From positions 1-7,759 of the forward strand of contig CAZGCA010000133.1 of NCBI GenBank assembly GCA_964524145.1: a stretch of DNA of 7,759 bases, in the 5' to 3' direction. Source of the DNA: CAZGCA01 sp964524145. GTDB lineage: Bacteria; Hydrogenedentota; CAZGCA01. Below are positions 1 to 5,507 of this stretch, piece after piece. The translations under genes and the position numbers were made by a program. Below the pieces are notes generated by a model that worked only from the letters and a program-made list of their open reading frames with translations, was not told the DNA's origin and did not search any database. Every line of letters starts with the position of its first letter. Position 1 is the stretch's first letter.

Positions 1-55
1 CGATGACTGTGTACCCACGACGGCGTCTTACGTCGACCAGAAATCCTTCGTGGGG

Positions 56-84
56 TTGACAAAACAGATTGTCGGCAGTACAAT
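56..84 (+). promoter_or_regulatory. Sigma-70-type promoter of the lipoprotein gene
   Basis: A perfect -35 box TTGACA (56-61) is followed after 17 bases by TACAAT (79-84), one base off the -10 consensus. Transcription would start near base 91, giving a leader of about 65-70 bases before the lipoprotein gene. The match and spacing are seen directly; activity is inferred. Confidence 0.75.
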
Positions 85-145
85 GCGTCTCGTTCCATTC
101 CAAGGAGATGAAGACATTTGTGGTGTTCGTGATAACGGTTCCGAG

Positions 146-155
146 AGGAGGTGAT
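146..155 (+). promoter_or_regulatory. Full-length Shine-Dalgarno sequence that decides the lipoprotein start
   Basis: AGGAGGTGAT is complementary over ten bases to the usual 3' end of 16S rRNA. It overlaps the in-frame GTG (151) and ATG (154), so those codons would lie inside the ribosome-binding site. The in-frame TTG codons at 157 and 160 lie 5 and 8 bases after AGGAGG, so TTG at 160 has the best spacing. Confidence 0.7.
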
Positions 156-159
156 GTTG

Positions 160-579
160 TTGAGAACAGCGAAGTTGATGTGCACGATGGCGGTCGCGAT
201 TATTTTTGTGGTTTCCGGCTGCGCGATGTTTAAAGGGGCGACCGATGAGCAGTTGCTGTCCGAGTTGTTGGAGTCGTGGGCGACGACCATGGGCGCGCAT
301 GAAGATGTTGATGCGGTGATGGCGTTGTACTCCGAGGATTACGTAGGTGCCGACGGTTCGGATTATCAGGGGATGAGCGATCGGCTCGAACAGTTCTTCC
401 CGTTCTTCGATCAGTTCGACGTGGAGATAGACGTGAGCGAGGCAACGATCGAAATCACCGGAGACACGGCCACGATAGCGCCGGTAGTTCTCTCTGCTCC
501 GCAAGGCGAGATGGCTTTCACGCTCGAATGCAAGAAAGAGGGCGGCAAGTGGCTGATCGTGGGCTCCGAACAAGCCTGA
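160..579 (+). CDS. Small predicted lipoprotein with NTF2-like (SnoaL/DUF4440-type) domain
   Basis: From TTG 160 the product has 139 residues. The N-terminus has a short basic region (R2, K5), a hydrophobic stretch (residues 8-18) and a lipobox V-S-G-C with the lipidated cysteine at residue 21, so export and membrane anchoring are likely. The mature part of about 119 residues has the pattern of small NTF2-like proteins: an N-terminal helix pair ending in an 'ALYSEDY' motif, then alternating strands ('TATIAPVV', 'FTLECKKEGGKWLIVG'). That C-terminal K-x-G-G-K-W-L-I motif is typical of DUF4440/SnoaL-like domains. Such domains may be enzymes or simple binding folds; no catalytic residues can be named, so function is unknown. 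Starts at 151, 154 or 157 are possible, but the Shine-Dalgarno sequence overlaps the first two. The gene seems monocistronic, with its own promoter and a terminator-like hairpin. Confidence 0.8.
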   Translation: MRTAKLMCTMAVAIIFVVSGCAMFKGATDEQLLSELLESWATTMGAHEDVDAVMALYSEDYVGADGSDYQGMSDRLEQFFPFFDQFDVEIDVSEATIEITGDTATIAPVVLSAPQGEMAFTLECKKEGGKWLIVGSEQA

Positions 580-607
580 TACAAGACCGCGCAAACGCTT
601 GCTGTTG

Positions 608-639
608 ACCAGGGCTTCGCTGTTGCGGAGCCCTGGTTT
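608..639 (+). terminator. Probable Rho-independent terminator after the lipoprotein gene
   Basis: Bases 608-619 pair with 626-637 in a 12-bp stem (one T-G wobble) around the six-base loop CTGTTG. Only a short TTT tract (637-639) follows, so the tail is weak although the stem is strong. It lies 29 bases after the lipoprotein stop codon. On the other strand the stem has no T tract. Confidence 0.65.
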
Positions 640-689
640 CAACTATGTGCGCCCGGCAGGGCGCTCTCATTTGGGGGTGTAAGTCCGCT

Positions 690-822
690 ACAGGAGCGGC
701 AGGCGTGGACGACATGTCCGTTGATACCCTTAGGCAGTACCTGCGCAAGCACTGGTCACGTATCAAAGTGGATCTGTTGGAAGGGCGGTACGCACCGAAC
801 ACGCTACGCGACTTGGAAATCA
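690..822 (+). pseudogene. N-terminal fragment of group II intron reverse transcriptase/maturase
   Basis: In the frame running through 690 the translation reads T-G-A-A-G-V-D-D-M-S-V-D-T-L-R-Q-Y-L, then 'KHWSRIKVDLLEGRYAPNTLRDLEI'-like sequence in shorter runs. This matches the RT0/RT1 start of LtrA-type proteins, which read roughly N-K-G-A-(A/P)-G-V-D-G-M-T-V-D-E-L, then H-W-x-x-I-x-x-x-L-L-x-G-x-Y, then V-E-I-P-K-P. The usual start codon and first tens of residues are missing, and the match stops exactly where P-K-P should follow E-I. The frame is fused upstream to intron domain I sequence, so an apparent 84-residue reading frame (645-899) is a deletion product, not a gene. Confidence 0.8.
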
Positions 823-957
823 GCTACCAACGCGCGTGGCCCATGGTGGGACTCCGGAGCCTCCCACATCAACCACGTCTTTCCAAAGCGATACTCTGAT
901 GCCCTTAAACTCGTGTCACTGCGAGAGCAACTGCGAAGACTTCACTATACACCATGA
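816..957 (+). pseudogene. C-terminal (maturase end) fragment of group II intron protein, frameshifted
   Basis: After the junction the frame continues as I-S-Y-Q-R-A-W-P-M-V-G-L-R-S, which looks like the end of the maturase domain. Between about 851 and 866 it must shift by +1 to read H-I-N-H-V-F-P-K-R-Y-S-D-A-L-K-L-V-S-L and on to a TGA stop at 955-957. That second part resembles the usual extreme C-terminus (A-L-P-x-x-Y-F-D-x-L-G-L-x-S-L). The stop overlaps the start of domain V, as is normal when the protein is encoded in domain IV. No endonuclease domain is present. The fusion around GGAAATC (815-821) suggests a deletion between short similar sequences. Confidence 0.7.
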
Positions 958-1031
958 ACCGCCGTGGTACGGAACAGTATGCCCGGTGGTGTGAGAGGAC
1001 CGGGGGAGGCGACTCCCTCCTCCTACTCGAT
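956..1031 (+). ncRNA. Group II intron domains V and VI (degenerate)
   Basis: Domain V: bases 958-964 pair with 984-990 (A-T, C-G, C-G, G·T, C-G, C-G, G-C). The CGC triad at 960-962 keeps the G·U wobble expected at the catalytic site. The upper helix is imperfect: 967-970 pair with 977-980, but there is a T965/C983 mismatch and G971 faces A976. Domain VI: GGGGGAG (1002-1008) pairs with CTCCCTC (1013-1019) around the loop GCGA. The A at 1025 lies seven bases from the 3' end, where the bulged branch-point adenosine is usually found. The mismatches suggest a decaying, inactive ribozyme. Confidence 0.7.
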
Positions 1032-1395
1032 TTCCACAAACCGTTCCTATAGCCACCGCCCGTCGAGCTCGGCATTGCGACCGCACTGATAGCCAACGCT
1101 AATAGAAGTCTCTTCAATTGCTGTCATCTTCTTCGGCCGAACACCTGTTCATTTCGTGCTCCGCTTTGCTGTGTTGGAGAGCTTAGTTTGTGCCCCAACG
1201 GATACACTCCCGTCAGGGGGTTATCGGTTTAAGGATGCTATCACAAAAGCTGAATTCTTTGTATCAGCCGGAGTCTGATCTTTTTGTAGGAATTCGCGGA
1301 ATTCGCAGATAGGAATTTGTCCTACAGCAGCGACCGAAACATCGCGCGTCTGCGTACAACAGTAGGTAACGACAAGGGTCCGCGGCCCGGAGGTC
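1032..1395. other. Intergenic region without a recognisable gene
   Basis: No reading frame here has both a credible start and family-like sequence. On the minus strand a TTG at 1117 opens a frame beginning M-K-R-L-L-L-A-L-A-I-S-A-V-A-M, which looks like a signal peptide but runs straight into the intron remnant. On the plus strand a frame of about 55 codons before the stop at 1278 has no recognisable content. A tandem 9-base repeat, GGAATTCGC twice (1289-1306), has a partial third copy at 1312-1319. A weak hairpin (1263-1267 with 1275-1279) precedes a run of five T. No convincing terminator for the minus-strand hydrolase was found. Confidence 0.6.
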
Positions 1396-2667
1396 TCAGT
1401 GGGCGGTTCGCTGCTCGGGCGGGAGGAAGATCTGCTTGAGGTCGTAGTACACGTAGGGCTGCTTGTTGGCGCCTTCGGGGCCGACGGCGTGAGCGACCCA
1501 CATCTCGCGATCGGTGCTGTTGCAGAGAACGCCGTGCAGGTTGCTGCGCATGGCGACAGCTTTAAGTATATCGAGCGCGACGCGCTCGTCGATCCTTCCA
1601 TGGTGTTCCTTGATGCGCGTGGCCATGCCTTTGTAGCGGTGATCGTACGAGTTGCTGCCGTACGGCATGTTCGGGTACCCGCGGGCACACGTCTGGAAGC
1701 TGCGAACCGTCTGGTCGATCGCTCCGTCCGCGCGGAACACGGCGTCGTCGATGGGAATCGCGTACTCGACGGTCTCCTTGGGGTCGTTGTCGGTGAAGAT
1801 GGCGCAATGGTGTGCCGTCGTCTCGTACGCGCGCGCTTCGCCGGCGTCGCCGTCCGCGACGACGTAGTTGTACCCGACAGTGCGGTGTGCGTTGCGAACG
1901 ATCTCGGTTGCCTCGGTCAGACTGTGCGACTCCTCGAGTATCCTTCGCAGCAAGAAGAACAGCGGGATGCCGCTGAACCGTTTGTCTTTGGTGACAGCGC
2001 CTATCTGGCTTATTGATATGCCTTCCATGTTCATGCCCGACAGAACTCCTATCGAACCGATGTAGCCCGCGGAGGCGAACGGGACCATGCCGTCAGGCTC
2101 GTAGAGTATCAGTGCCGCATTGTCCTGGATGCCGGCCCCCATCGTCCAGTCGAAGTTGCGGCCGTGGTACAGCTTGCCGCCGACCGTTGCCTTGCCGAAG
2201 ACGGCGAACGCGCTGCACCCGCGTTCGGTCACCACCGATACGACATGCGCGCGCCGCACGGTCTGCAGGTTCACGCCCGCACCGTCAGCAATCCCTTCCA
2301 TCTCGCGTTTGTACCTGTCGGGAATGTACCGGGAGCATCTGCGGTAGACGCAGTCGAGCAGGAACTCCGAAACGAATCGTGGTATGCCCATCTCCTCTTC
2401 AGCGAGATCCAGCAACCGGTTAAACCCGTCCATTGCCTTCGTGATCTTGCCACCCATCAACGCGCCGTGCTGGTAGCCCATCTCGTAGGGCGACCCTTTG
2501 AGATGGAGCACAACGGTGCCGTCAACTTCCTCGACGTAGCCCTTCTCGCGCGGGTCGACGGTCATCCGGCGTCCCCGCCCCGGATGGGTGTACCACGCGG
2601 CACCAAGGAGTATCAGCAGCACGAAGCAACAGCAGAAAGCCAGAAATTTCAGCAACTTACGTTTCAT
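1396..2667 (-). CDS. Membrane-anchored C45-type acyltransferase/hydrolase (Ntn-hydrolase fold)
   Basis: The 423-residue product resembles the acyl-CoA:6-aminopenicillanate acyltransferase family (peptidase C45, AAT; related to choloylglycine hydrolases). Residues 1-27 form a basic start plus one membrane segment (F8-Y26, with C-C-C at 12-14), so the enzyme is probably anchored facing the periplasm. The family motif G-S-P-Y-E-M-G-Y-Q-H-G is at 58-68. The putative nucleophile is C151 in R-G-C-S-A-F-A-V, where family members cleave themselves between Gly and Cys. G-R-N-F-D-W follows at 169-174, Y-N-Y-V-V-A-D-G at 266-273 and S-N-L-H-G-V-L-C-N-S-T-D at 375-386. Family members hydrolyse or transfer acyl groups on amides such as penicillins, bile salts, N-acylethanolamines or lactones; the substrate here cannot be told. 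The ATG at 2667 has GAGGA nine bases upstream. The gene diverges from rpmH and shows no functional link to it. Confidence 0.85.
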   Translation of the reverse strand: MKRKLLKFLAFCCCFVLLILLGAAWYTHPGRGRRMTVDPREKGYVEEVDGTVVLHLKGSPYEMGYQHGALMGGKITKAMDGFNRLLDLAEEEMGIPRFVSEFLLDCVYRRCSRYIPDRYKREMEGIADGAGVNLQTVRRAHVVSVVTERGCSAFAVFGKATVGGKLYHGRNFDWTMGAGIQDNAALILYEPDGMVPFASAGYIGSIGVLSGMNMEGISISQIGAVTKDKRFSGIPLFFLLRRILEESHSLTEATEIVRNAHRTVGYNYVVADGDAGEARAYETTAHHCAIFTDNDPKETVEYAIPIDDAVFRADGAIDQTVRSFQTCARGYPNMPYGSNSYDHRYKGMATRIKEHHGRIDERVALDILKAVAMRSNLHGVLCNSTDREMWVAHAVGPEGANKQPYVYYDLKQIFLPPEQRTAH

Positions 2668-2764
2668 GTACGGTAATCCTCGCGACGGTTCAGCGTTTCA
2701 ACCCGTCCAGTCATTTCCAAGACGCAACTCCGACGGGATCGCACTCGACCATCTCGCCCACCCT

Positions 2765-2793
2765 ATTCTATCACAACACATCCTGCAGCACAA
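2765..2793 (-). promoter_or_regulatory. Possible promoter of the C45 hydrolase gene
   Basis: On the minus strand TTGTGC (2793-2788) is followed after 17 bases by TAGAAT (2770-2765), which is preceded by TGA and so forms an extended -10 of the type TGnTAnnnT. Transcription would begin near 2757, about 90 bases before the hydrolase start. The -35 box is weak (TTG only). Its upstream edge lies ten bases from the -35 box of the divergent rpmH promoter. Confidence 0.4.
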
Positions 2794-2802
2794 ACAAGGA
2801 GC

Positions 2803-2832
2803 TTGACAGTGGTATGCGGTGGCCGCTATAAT
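2803..2832 (+). promoter_or_regulatory. Consensus promoter of the rpmH-mnmE operon
   Basis: TTGACA (2803-2808) and TATAAT (2827-2832) are both perfect matches to the housekeeping sigma-70 consensus, with an 18-base spacer. Transcription would start near 2839, leaving a leader of about 60 bases before rpmH. This strength suits a ribosomal-protein operon. No other comparably strong promoter was seen before the downstream genes. Confidence 0.85.
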
Positions 2833-2900
2833 CTTTGTGGCGGAAACGTGTGTATAGATTCTGAACAGACAGATAACCAGGCTTAAAGGCGGGACAAAGA

Positions 2901-3035
2901 GTGAAACGGACTTATCAACCCTCAAACGTGCGGCGCAAGAGGAGGCACGGATTTCGCGCGCGCATGAGCACCAAAGCAGGTAGGGACATCATCAGAAGGA
3001 GGAGGAGGAAAGGACGAAAGAGACTGGCAGTCTGA
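2901..3035 (+). CDS. rpmH: 50S ribosomal protein L34
   Basis: This short gene (GTG start, TGA stop) encodes 44 residues, the usual L34 length. The sequence begins M-K-R-T-Y-Q-P-S-N-V-R-R-K-R and continues with H-G-F-R-A-R-M-S-T-K-A-G-R, the diagnostic L34 pattern, ending in a very basic tail (R-R-R-R-R-K-G-R-K-R-L-A-V). L34 is a small component of the large ribosomal subunit. The GTG is set by its position at the invariant M-K-R-T start and by AAGGCGGG at 2886-2893, seven bases upstream. It is the first gene of the operon, behind the consensus promoter, and rnpA starts 28 bases after its stop, as in most bacteria. Confidence 0.97.
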   Translation: MKRTYQPSNVRRKRRHGFRARMSTKAGRDIIRRRRRKGRKRLAV

Positions 3036-3063
3036 TTGTTAGAAGCTGGGTGGAGTCAGAGTT

Positions 3064-3420
3064 TTGTCGGTTGACGAGAGTTTCCCGAAGAGCGAGCGAC
3101 TGACGAAGAAGAGCGAGTTTGAAGAGATCTACGGCCGAGGGACCAGATATTCTCATCGATTTTTCACGCTTTTTGTGATGGACAACGTCGAAGGTCCGCG
3201 GAAGATTGGCTTCACAGTAGGCAAAAGGGTAGGAATAGCCGTCGTTCGTAACAGAGTGAAGCGATTGATGAGAGAGACGTACCGGCGGAACAGAAGCCGG
3301 TTTAAGAGCAATATTAGAGCGGTCGTGGTAGGCCGGCCAGGCTGCGGCGAGTTGCGGGGCGAGGAGTTCAGCAAGGAGTTGGCTGAGCTGTTTCGCACGG
3401 GAGGCATGACGGTTGGCTAA
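3064..3420 (+). CDS. rnpA: Ribonuclease P protein component
   Basis: The 118-residue basic protein is the RnpA subunit, which binds the RNase P RNA and helps cleave the 5' leader from precursor tRNAs. The N-terminal 'FPKSERLTKKSEFEEIYGRG' pattern and the RNR box with its lead-in (G-F-T-V-G-K-R-V-G-I-A-V-V-R-N-R-V-K-R-L at 49-68) are diagnostic. Length is normal for the family. It starts with TTG at 3064; GGTGGAG at 3049-3055 is eight bases upstream and no better in-frame start lies between the rpmH stop and the conserved region. The last eight bases overlap the start of yidD, which suggests translational coupling. Confidence 0.96.
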   Translation: MSVDESFPKSERLTKKSEFEEIYGRGTRYSHRFFTLFVMDNVEGPRKIGFTVGKRVGIAVVRNRVKRLMRETYRRNRSRFKSNIRAVVVGRPGCGELRGEEFSKELAELFRTGGMTVG

Positions 3421-3622
3421 TCTGATGTGCTTGATGGTCAGATGCTATCAGCGAGTAGTCTCGCCGTGGTTGCCGCCGAGCTGCAGGTTCGCGCCTTCGT
3501 GTTCGCAGTACGCGATAGATGCTTTGAGAAAGCATGGCTTTCTGAAGGGCAGCGCGCTGACGGCACGCAGGTTGCTACGCTGTAATCCTCTCTTCAGCGG
3601 CGGTTACGATCCGGTTCCGTAA
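3413..3622 (+). CDS. yidD: Membrane protein insertion efficiency factor YidD
   Basis: This 69-residue protein matches the YidD family (DUF37), a small membrane-associated factor that helps YidC-dependent insertion of inner-membrane proteins. The motifs are complete: C-Y-Q-R-V-V-S-P at 11-18, P-P-S-C-R-F-A-P-S-C-S-Q-Y-A at 21-34, and the C-terminal R-C-N-P-L-F-S-G-G-Y-D-P-V-P at 56-69. The three conserved cysteines (24, 30, 57) are present. The TTG start at 3413 lies inside the end of rnpA; GGGAGG (3399-3404) is eight bases upstream. An ATG four codons later is possible but less well placed. The gene sits directly before its functional partner yidC, with a gap of 94 bases. Confidence 0.94.
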   Translation: MANLMCLMVRCYQRVVSPWLPPSCRFAPSCSQYAIDALRKHGFLKGSALTARRLLRCNPLFSGGYDPVP

Positions 3623-3716
3623 TCGCTCCTCTTCACCGACGCAGTTGATTTCCCCCCTGCATTGATGACGGTGTGCTTGTGTTCCGGGCAGGGCTCAGAG
3701 CGCATATCGAGGAAAG

Positions 3717-5444
3717 ATGGACAAGGAATCGCAACTTAACCTGTTGCTGGCGATAGTCTTATCAACGCTGGTCTTCGTCGGGTACTCATACTGGACGCAG
3801 AAGACGCGCCAGCAAGAGCAGGAACAGATGCCGGCGGCTGTACCGACCGAGCAGCAAGAGCCGGCTGTTCCGGTTCAGCCCAGCGTGGCGACGCCGTCGG
3901 CGCCGGAGCAGGAGACGCCGGCTCAGACGATAGCCATCACCGTCGACGAGGAAGCGGCCCTCAACGCGGAGGACGTCGAGTTCGAGACGCCGCTGGTCAG
4001 GGCGACGTTCACGACGCTCGGGGGGCGGCTCAAACAGCTCGAGCTCAAGAACTACGACTCCAAAGCGAGCGGGTACGTGAAGCTCGTACCGTACAGCGAG
4101 CAGACGCGCCACGGACTATACCCGTTCGGTGTCACGATTCCTTTTGAGCCCGCAGGGATAGGCGATCTGCCAAACAAGGTGCTCTATACGGTCGAGAGAG
4201 AAGAAGACCGGATCGCGTTCACGGCAGAGGTTGCCAAAGGCCTGTGGCTGGAGAAGTCGTTCCGCTTTCGTCCCGACTCCTATCTCGCCGAGCTCGATAT
4301 TACGCTGCGCAACAGCGGGGAGAAGACTGTTTTCGTCGGCGAGGACGAGAAACCCAGCTACGAGCTGAACTGGGAGCCGGGCATTCTGGAACCGGCCTTG
4401 AGGGGGCAGCGGAAGACGTTCAGACTGATGACCTACGGCGAGAAGTTTTCCGAGAAAGGGCTCGGGAGGCTCAAGGAGGACTTGACATTTTTCGGCATCG
4501 AGTGGGTGGGTGTGCGCAGCAGGTACTTTCTTGCAGTAATCCTGCCCAAGGGGAAGCTGGTGGATGCGGTCGCGCAGAAGATCGGCGACCAGATGGCACG
4601 GATAACGATTGCAGCGGAGTCGTGCAAGCTCGCGGCCGGTGAGGCGCATACCGACTCGTATCTTCTGTACATGGGCCCGAAAGACAAGGAGATCCTGCAG
4701 GCGGCGGGCCATCACCTGGAACGGGCCGTCTATTTCGGCATGTTCAACTTCTTCGGCGATCTCATGCTCCGGTTCATGAAGCTATGCTACAAGGTGGTGC
4801 CGAACTACGGTGTGGCAATCATCGTGCTGACGATCGTCGTTAGGATGTTGCTCTATCCGCTGACGCGATCGAGCTTCAAGTCGATGAAACGGATGCGTGA
4901 ACTGCAACCGAAGATGCAGGAACTGCGTGACAAGTACAAGAACAACCAGCAGGATCTGAACAAGAAGATGATGGAGATGTACAAGAAGGAAGGTGTCAAC
5001 CCGATGGGCGGATGCCTGCCGATGCTGGCGCAGTTCCCGGTATGGATAGCGCTGTTTACGACGTTGCGTGAAGCGATAGAGCTGCGGGGCGCACCGTTTG
5101 TGTGGTGGATCAAAGACATGTCGGAACCGGACAAGGCGGCCACGTTGCCAACGGCGCTCCCGTTTCTGGGTGACGAGGTGAACCTGTTGCCGCTGTTGAT
5201 GATGGGCTCGATGTTGCTGCAGCAGAAGCTGATGACACCGCCCGGCGGAGGCGGCCAACAGGACTCGCAGAAGATGATGATGTTGATGATGCCGATCATG
5301 TTCGGGTTCCTGTTTTACCACATGCCTGCGGGTCTGTGCCTGTATATATTCGTGAGCACGATGATAGGGTTCGCGCAGCAGATGTTTGTCAACAAGGGGT
5401 GGAGCGAGAAACTGAAGGCCGTAGTGTTCAAGCGGTCGGAATGA
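3717..5444 (+). CDS. yidC: Membrane protein insertase YidC (Gram-negative type)
   Basis: The 575-residue YidC/Oxa1/Alb3 insertase places proteins into the inner membrane, alone or with Sec. Residues 7-25 form the first membrane segment. A Q/E/P-rich linker follows (31-72), then the large periplasmic beta-domain (about 85-330) typical of double-membrane bacteria. The conserved insertase core runs from about 338 to 560: helix 2 (362-383) with R376, the positive residue of the hydrophilic groove; a charged cytoplasmic hairpin (386-428); V-N-P-M-G-G-C-L-P-M at 427-436; then further hydrophobic helices at about 432-451, 486-502, 519-536 and 538-556. The cytoplasmic tail is short (561-575), unlike the long basic tails of some ribosome-binding homologues. 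ATG 3717 has GAGG four bases upstream of AAAG-ATG, a slightly tight spacing. The protein is complete. Confidence 0.97.
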   Translation: MDKESQLNLLLAIVLSTLVFVGYSYWTQKTRQQEQEQMPAAVPTEQQEPAVPVQPSVATPSAPEQETPAQTIAITVDEEAALNAEDVEFETPLVRATFTTLGGRLKQLELKNYDSKASGYVKLVPYSEQTRHGLYPFGVTIPFEPAGIGDLPNKVLYTVEREEDRIAFTAEVAKGLWLEKSFRFRPDSYLAELDITLRNSGEKTVFVGEDEKPSYELNWEPGILEPALRGQRKTFRLMTYGEKFSEKGLGRLKEDLTFFGIEWVGVRSRYFLAVILPKGKLVDAVAQKIGDQMARITIAAESCKLAAGEAHTDSYLLYMGPKDKEILQAAGHHLERAVYFGMFNFFGDLMLRFMKLCYKVVPNYGVAIIVLTIVVRMLLYPLTRSSFKSMKRMRELQPKMQELRDKYKNNQQDLNKKMMEMYKKEGVNPMGGCLPMLAQFPVWIALFTTLREAIELRGAPFVWWIKDMSEPDKAATLPTALPFLGDEVNLLPLLMMGSMLLQQKLMTPPGGGGQQDSQKMMMLMMPIMFGFLFYHMPAGLCLYIFVSTMIGFAQQMFVNKGWSEKLKAVVFKRSE

Positions 5445-5507
5445 AGCGTACGAGAGAAACCGGCAGAAGCAGGGTTGCCATAACGGCCCGAATAGGAGGA
5501 ACGTGAG

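Larger units (their letters stand above)
647..1031 (+). mobile_element. Internally deleted group II intron remnant (about 385 bp)
   Basis: The element begins with GTGCG (647-651), the classic 5' end of group II introns. A perfect hairpin follows (GCGCCC 649-654 with GGCA loop and GGGCGC 659-664), then the GGGGGTGTAAGTCC segment (673-686) that resembles the start of domain I in bacterial introns. It ends with domain V-VI-like sequence closing in CTACTCGAT (1023-1031). Between these lie two short pieces of an intron-encoded reverse transcriptase/maturase. A complete intron of this kind is about 1.8-2.5 kb; here most of domains I-III, the RT catalytic core (no YADD box) and most of the maturase are gone, so it cannot move by itself. 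The 5' end lies nine bases after a terminator-like hairpin and domain V has a CGC triad, both suggesting group IIC. Class and exact ends come from remembered family features, not an alignment. Confidence 0.8.

Noticed and set aside
28..642. 204-codon minus-strand frame opposite the lipoprotein gene
   Set aside because: The plus strand has a promoter, Shine-Dalgarno sequence, lipobox and terminator; the antisense frame has none of these.
1029..1038. TTTCCACAA-like sequence as a DnaA box
   Set aside because: Single copy with two mismatches to TTATCCACA; no cluster.
1263..1285. Hairpin ATCAG/CTGAT followed by five T as a terminator
   Set aside because: Stem of only five weak pairs and no plus-strand gene ends nearby.
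1221..1395. Continuation of a minus-strand frame past the hydrolase stop (ending F-V-I-A-S-L-N-R)
   Set aside because: Upstream it is only an alternative frame of the hydrolase gene; no start or ribosome-binding site was found for the free part, and no family is recognised.
2626..2634. C-C-C in the hydrolase N-terminus as a lipobox
   Set aside because: Residue before the first cysteine is F, not G/A/S, and the cysteines lie inside the membrane segment rather than after it.
1399..2676. Plus-strand frames opposite the C45 hydrolase
   Set aside because: The minus-strand protein has ordered family motifs and a catalytic cysteine; plus frames have no recognisable content.
3651..3694. CCCTGC and GCAGGG pairing between yidD and yidC as an attenuator
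   Set aside because: Six pairs around a loop of about 30 bases, no T tract, and no alternative structure visible.
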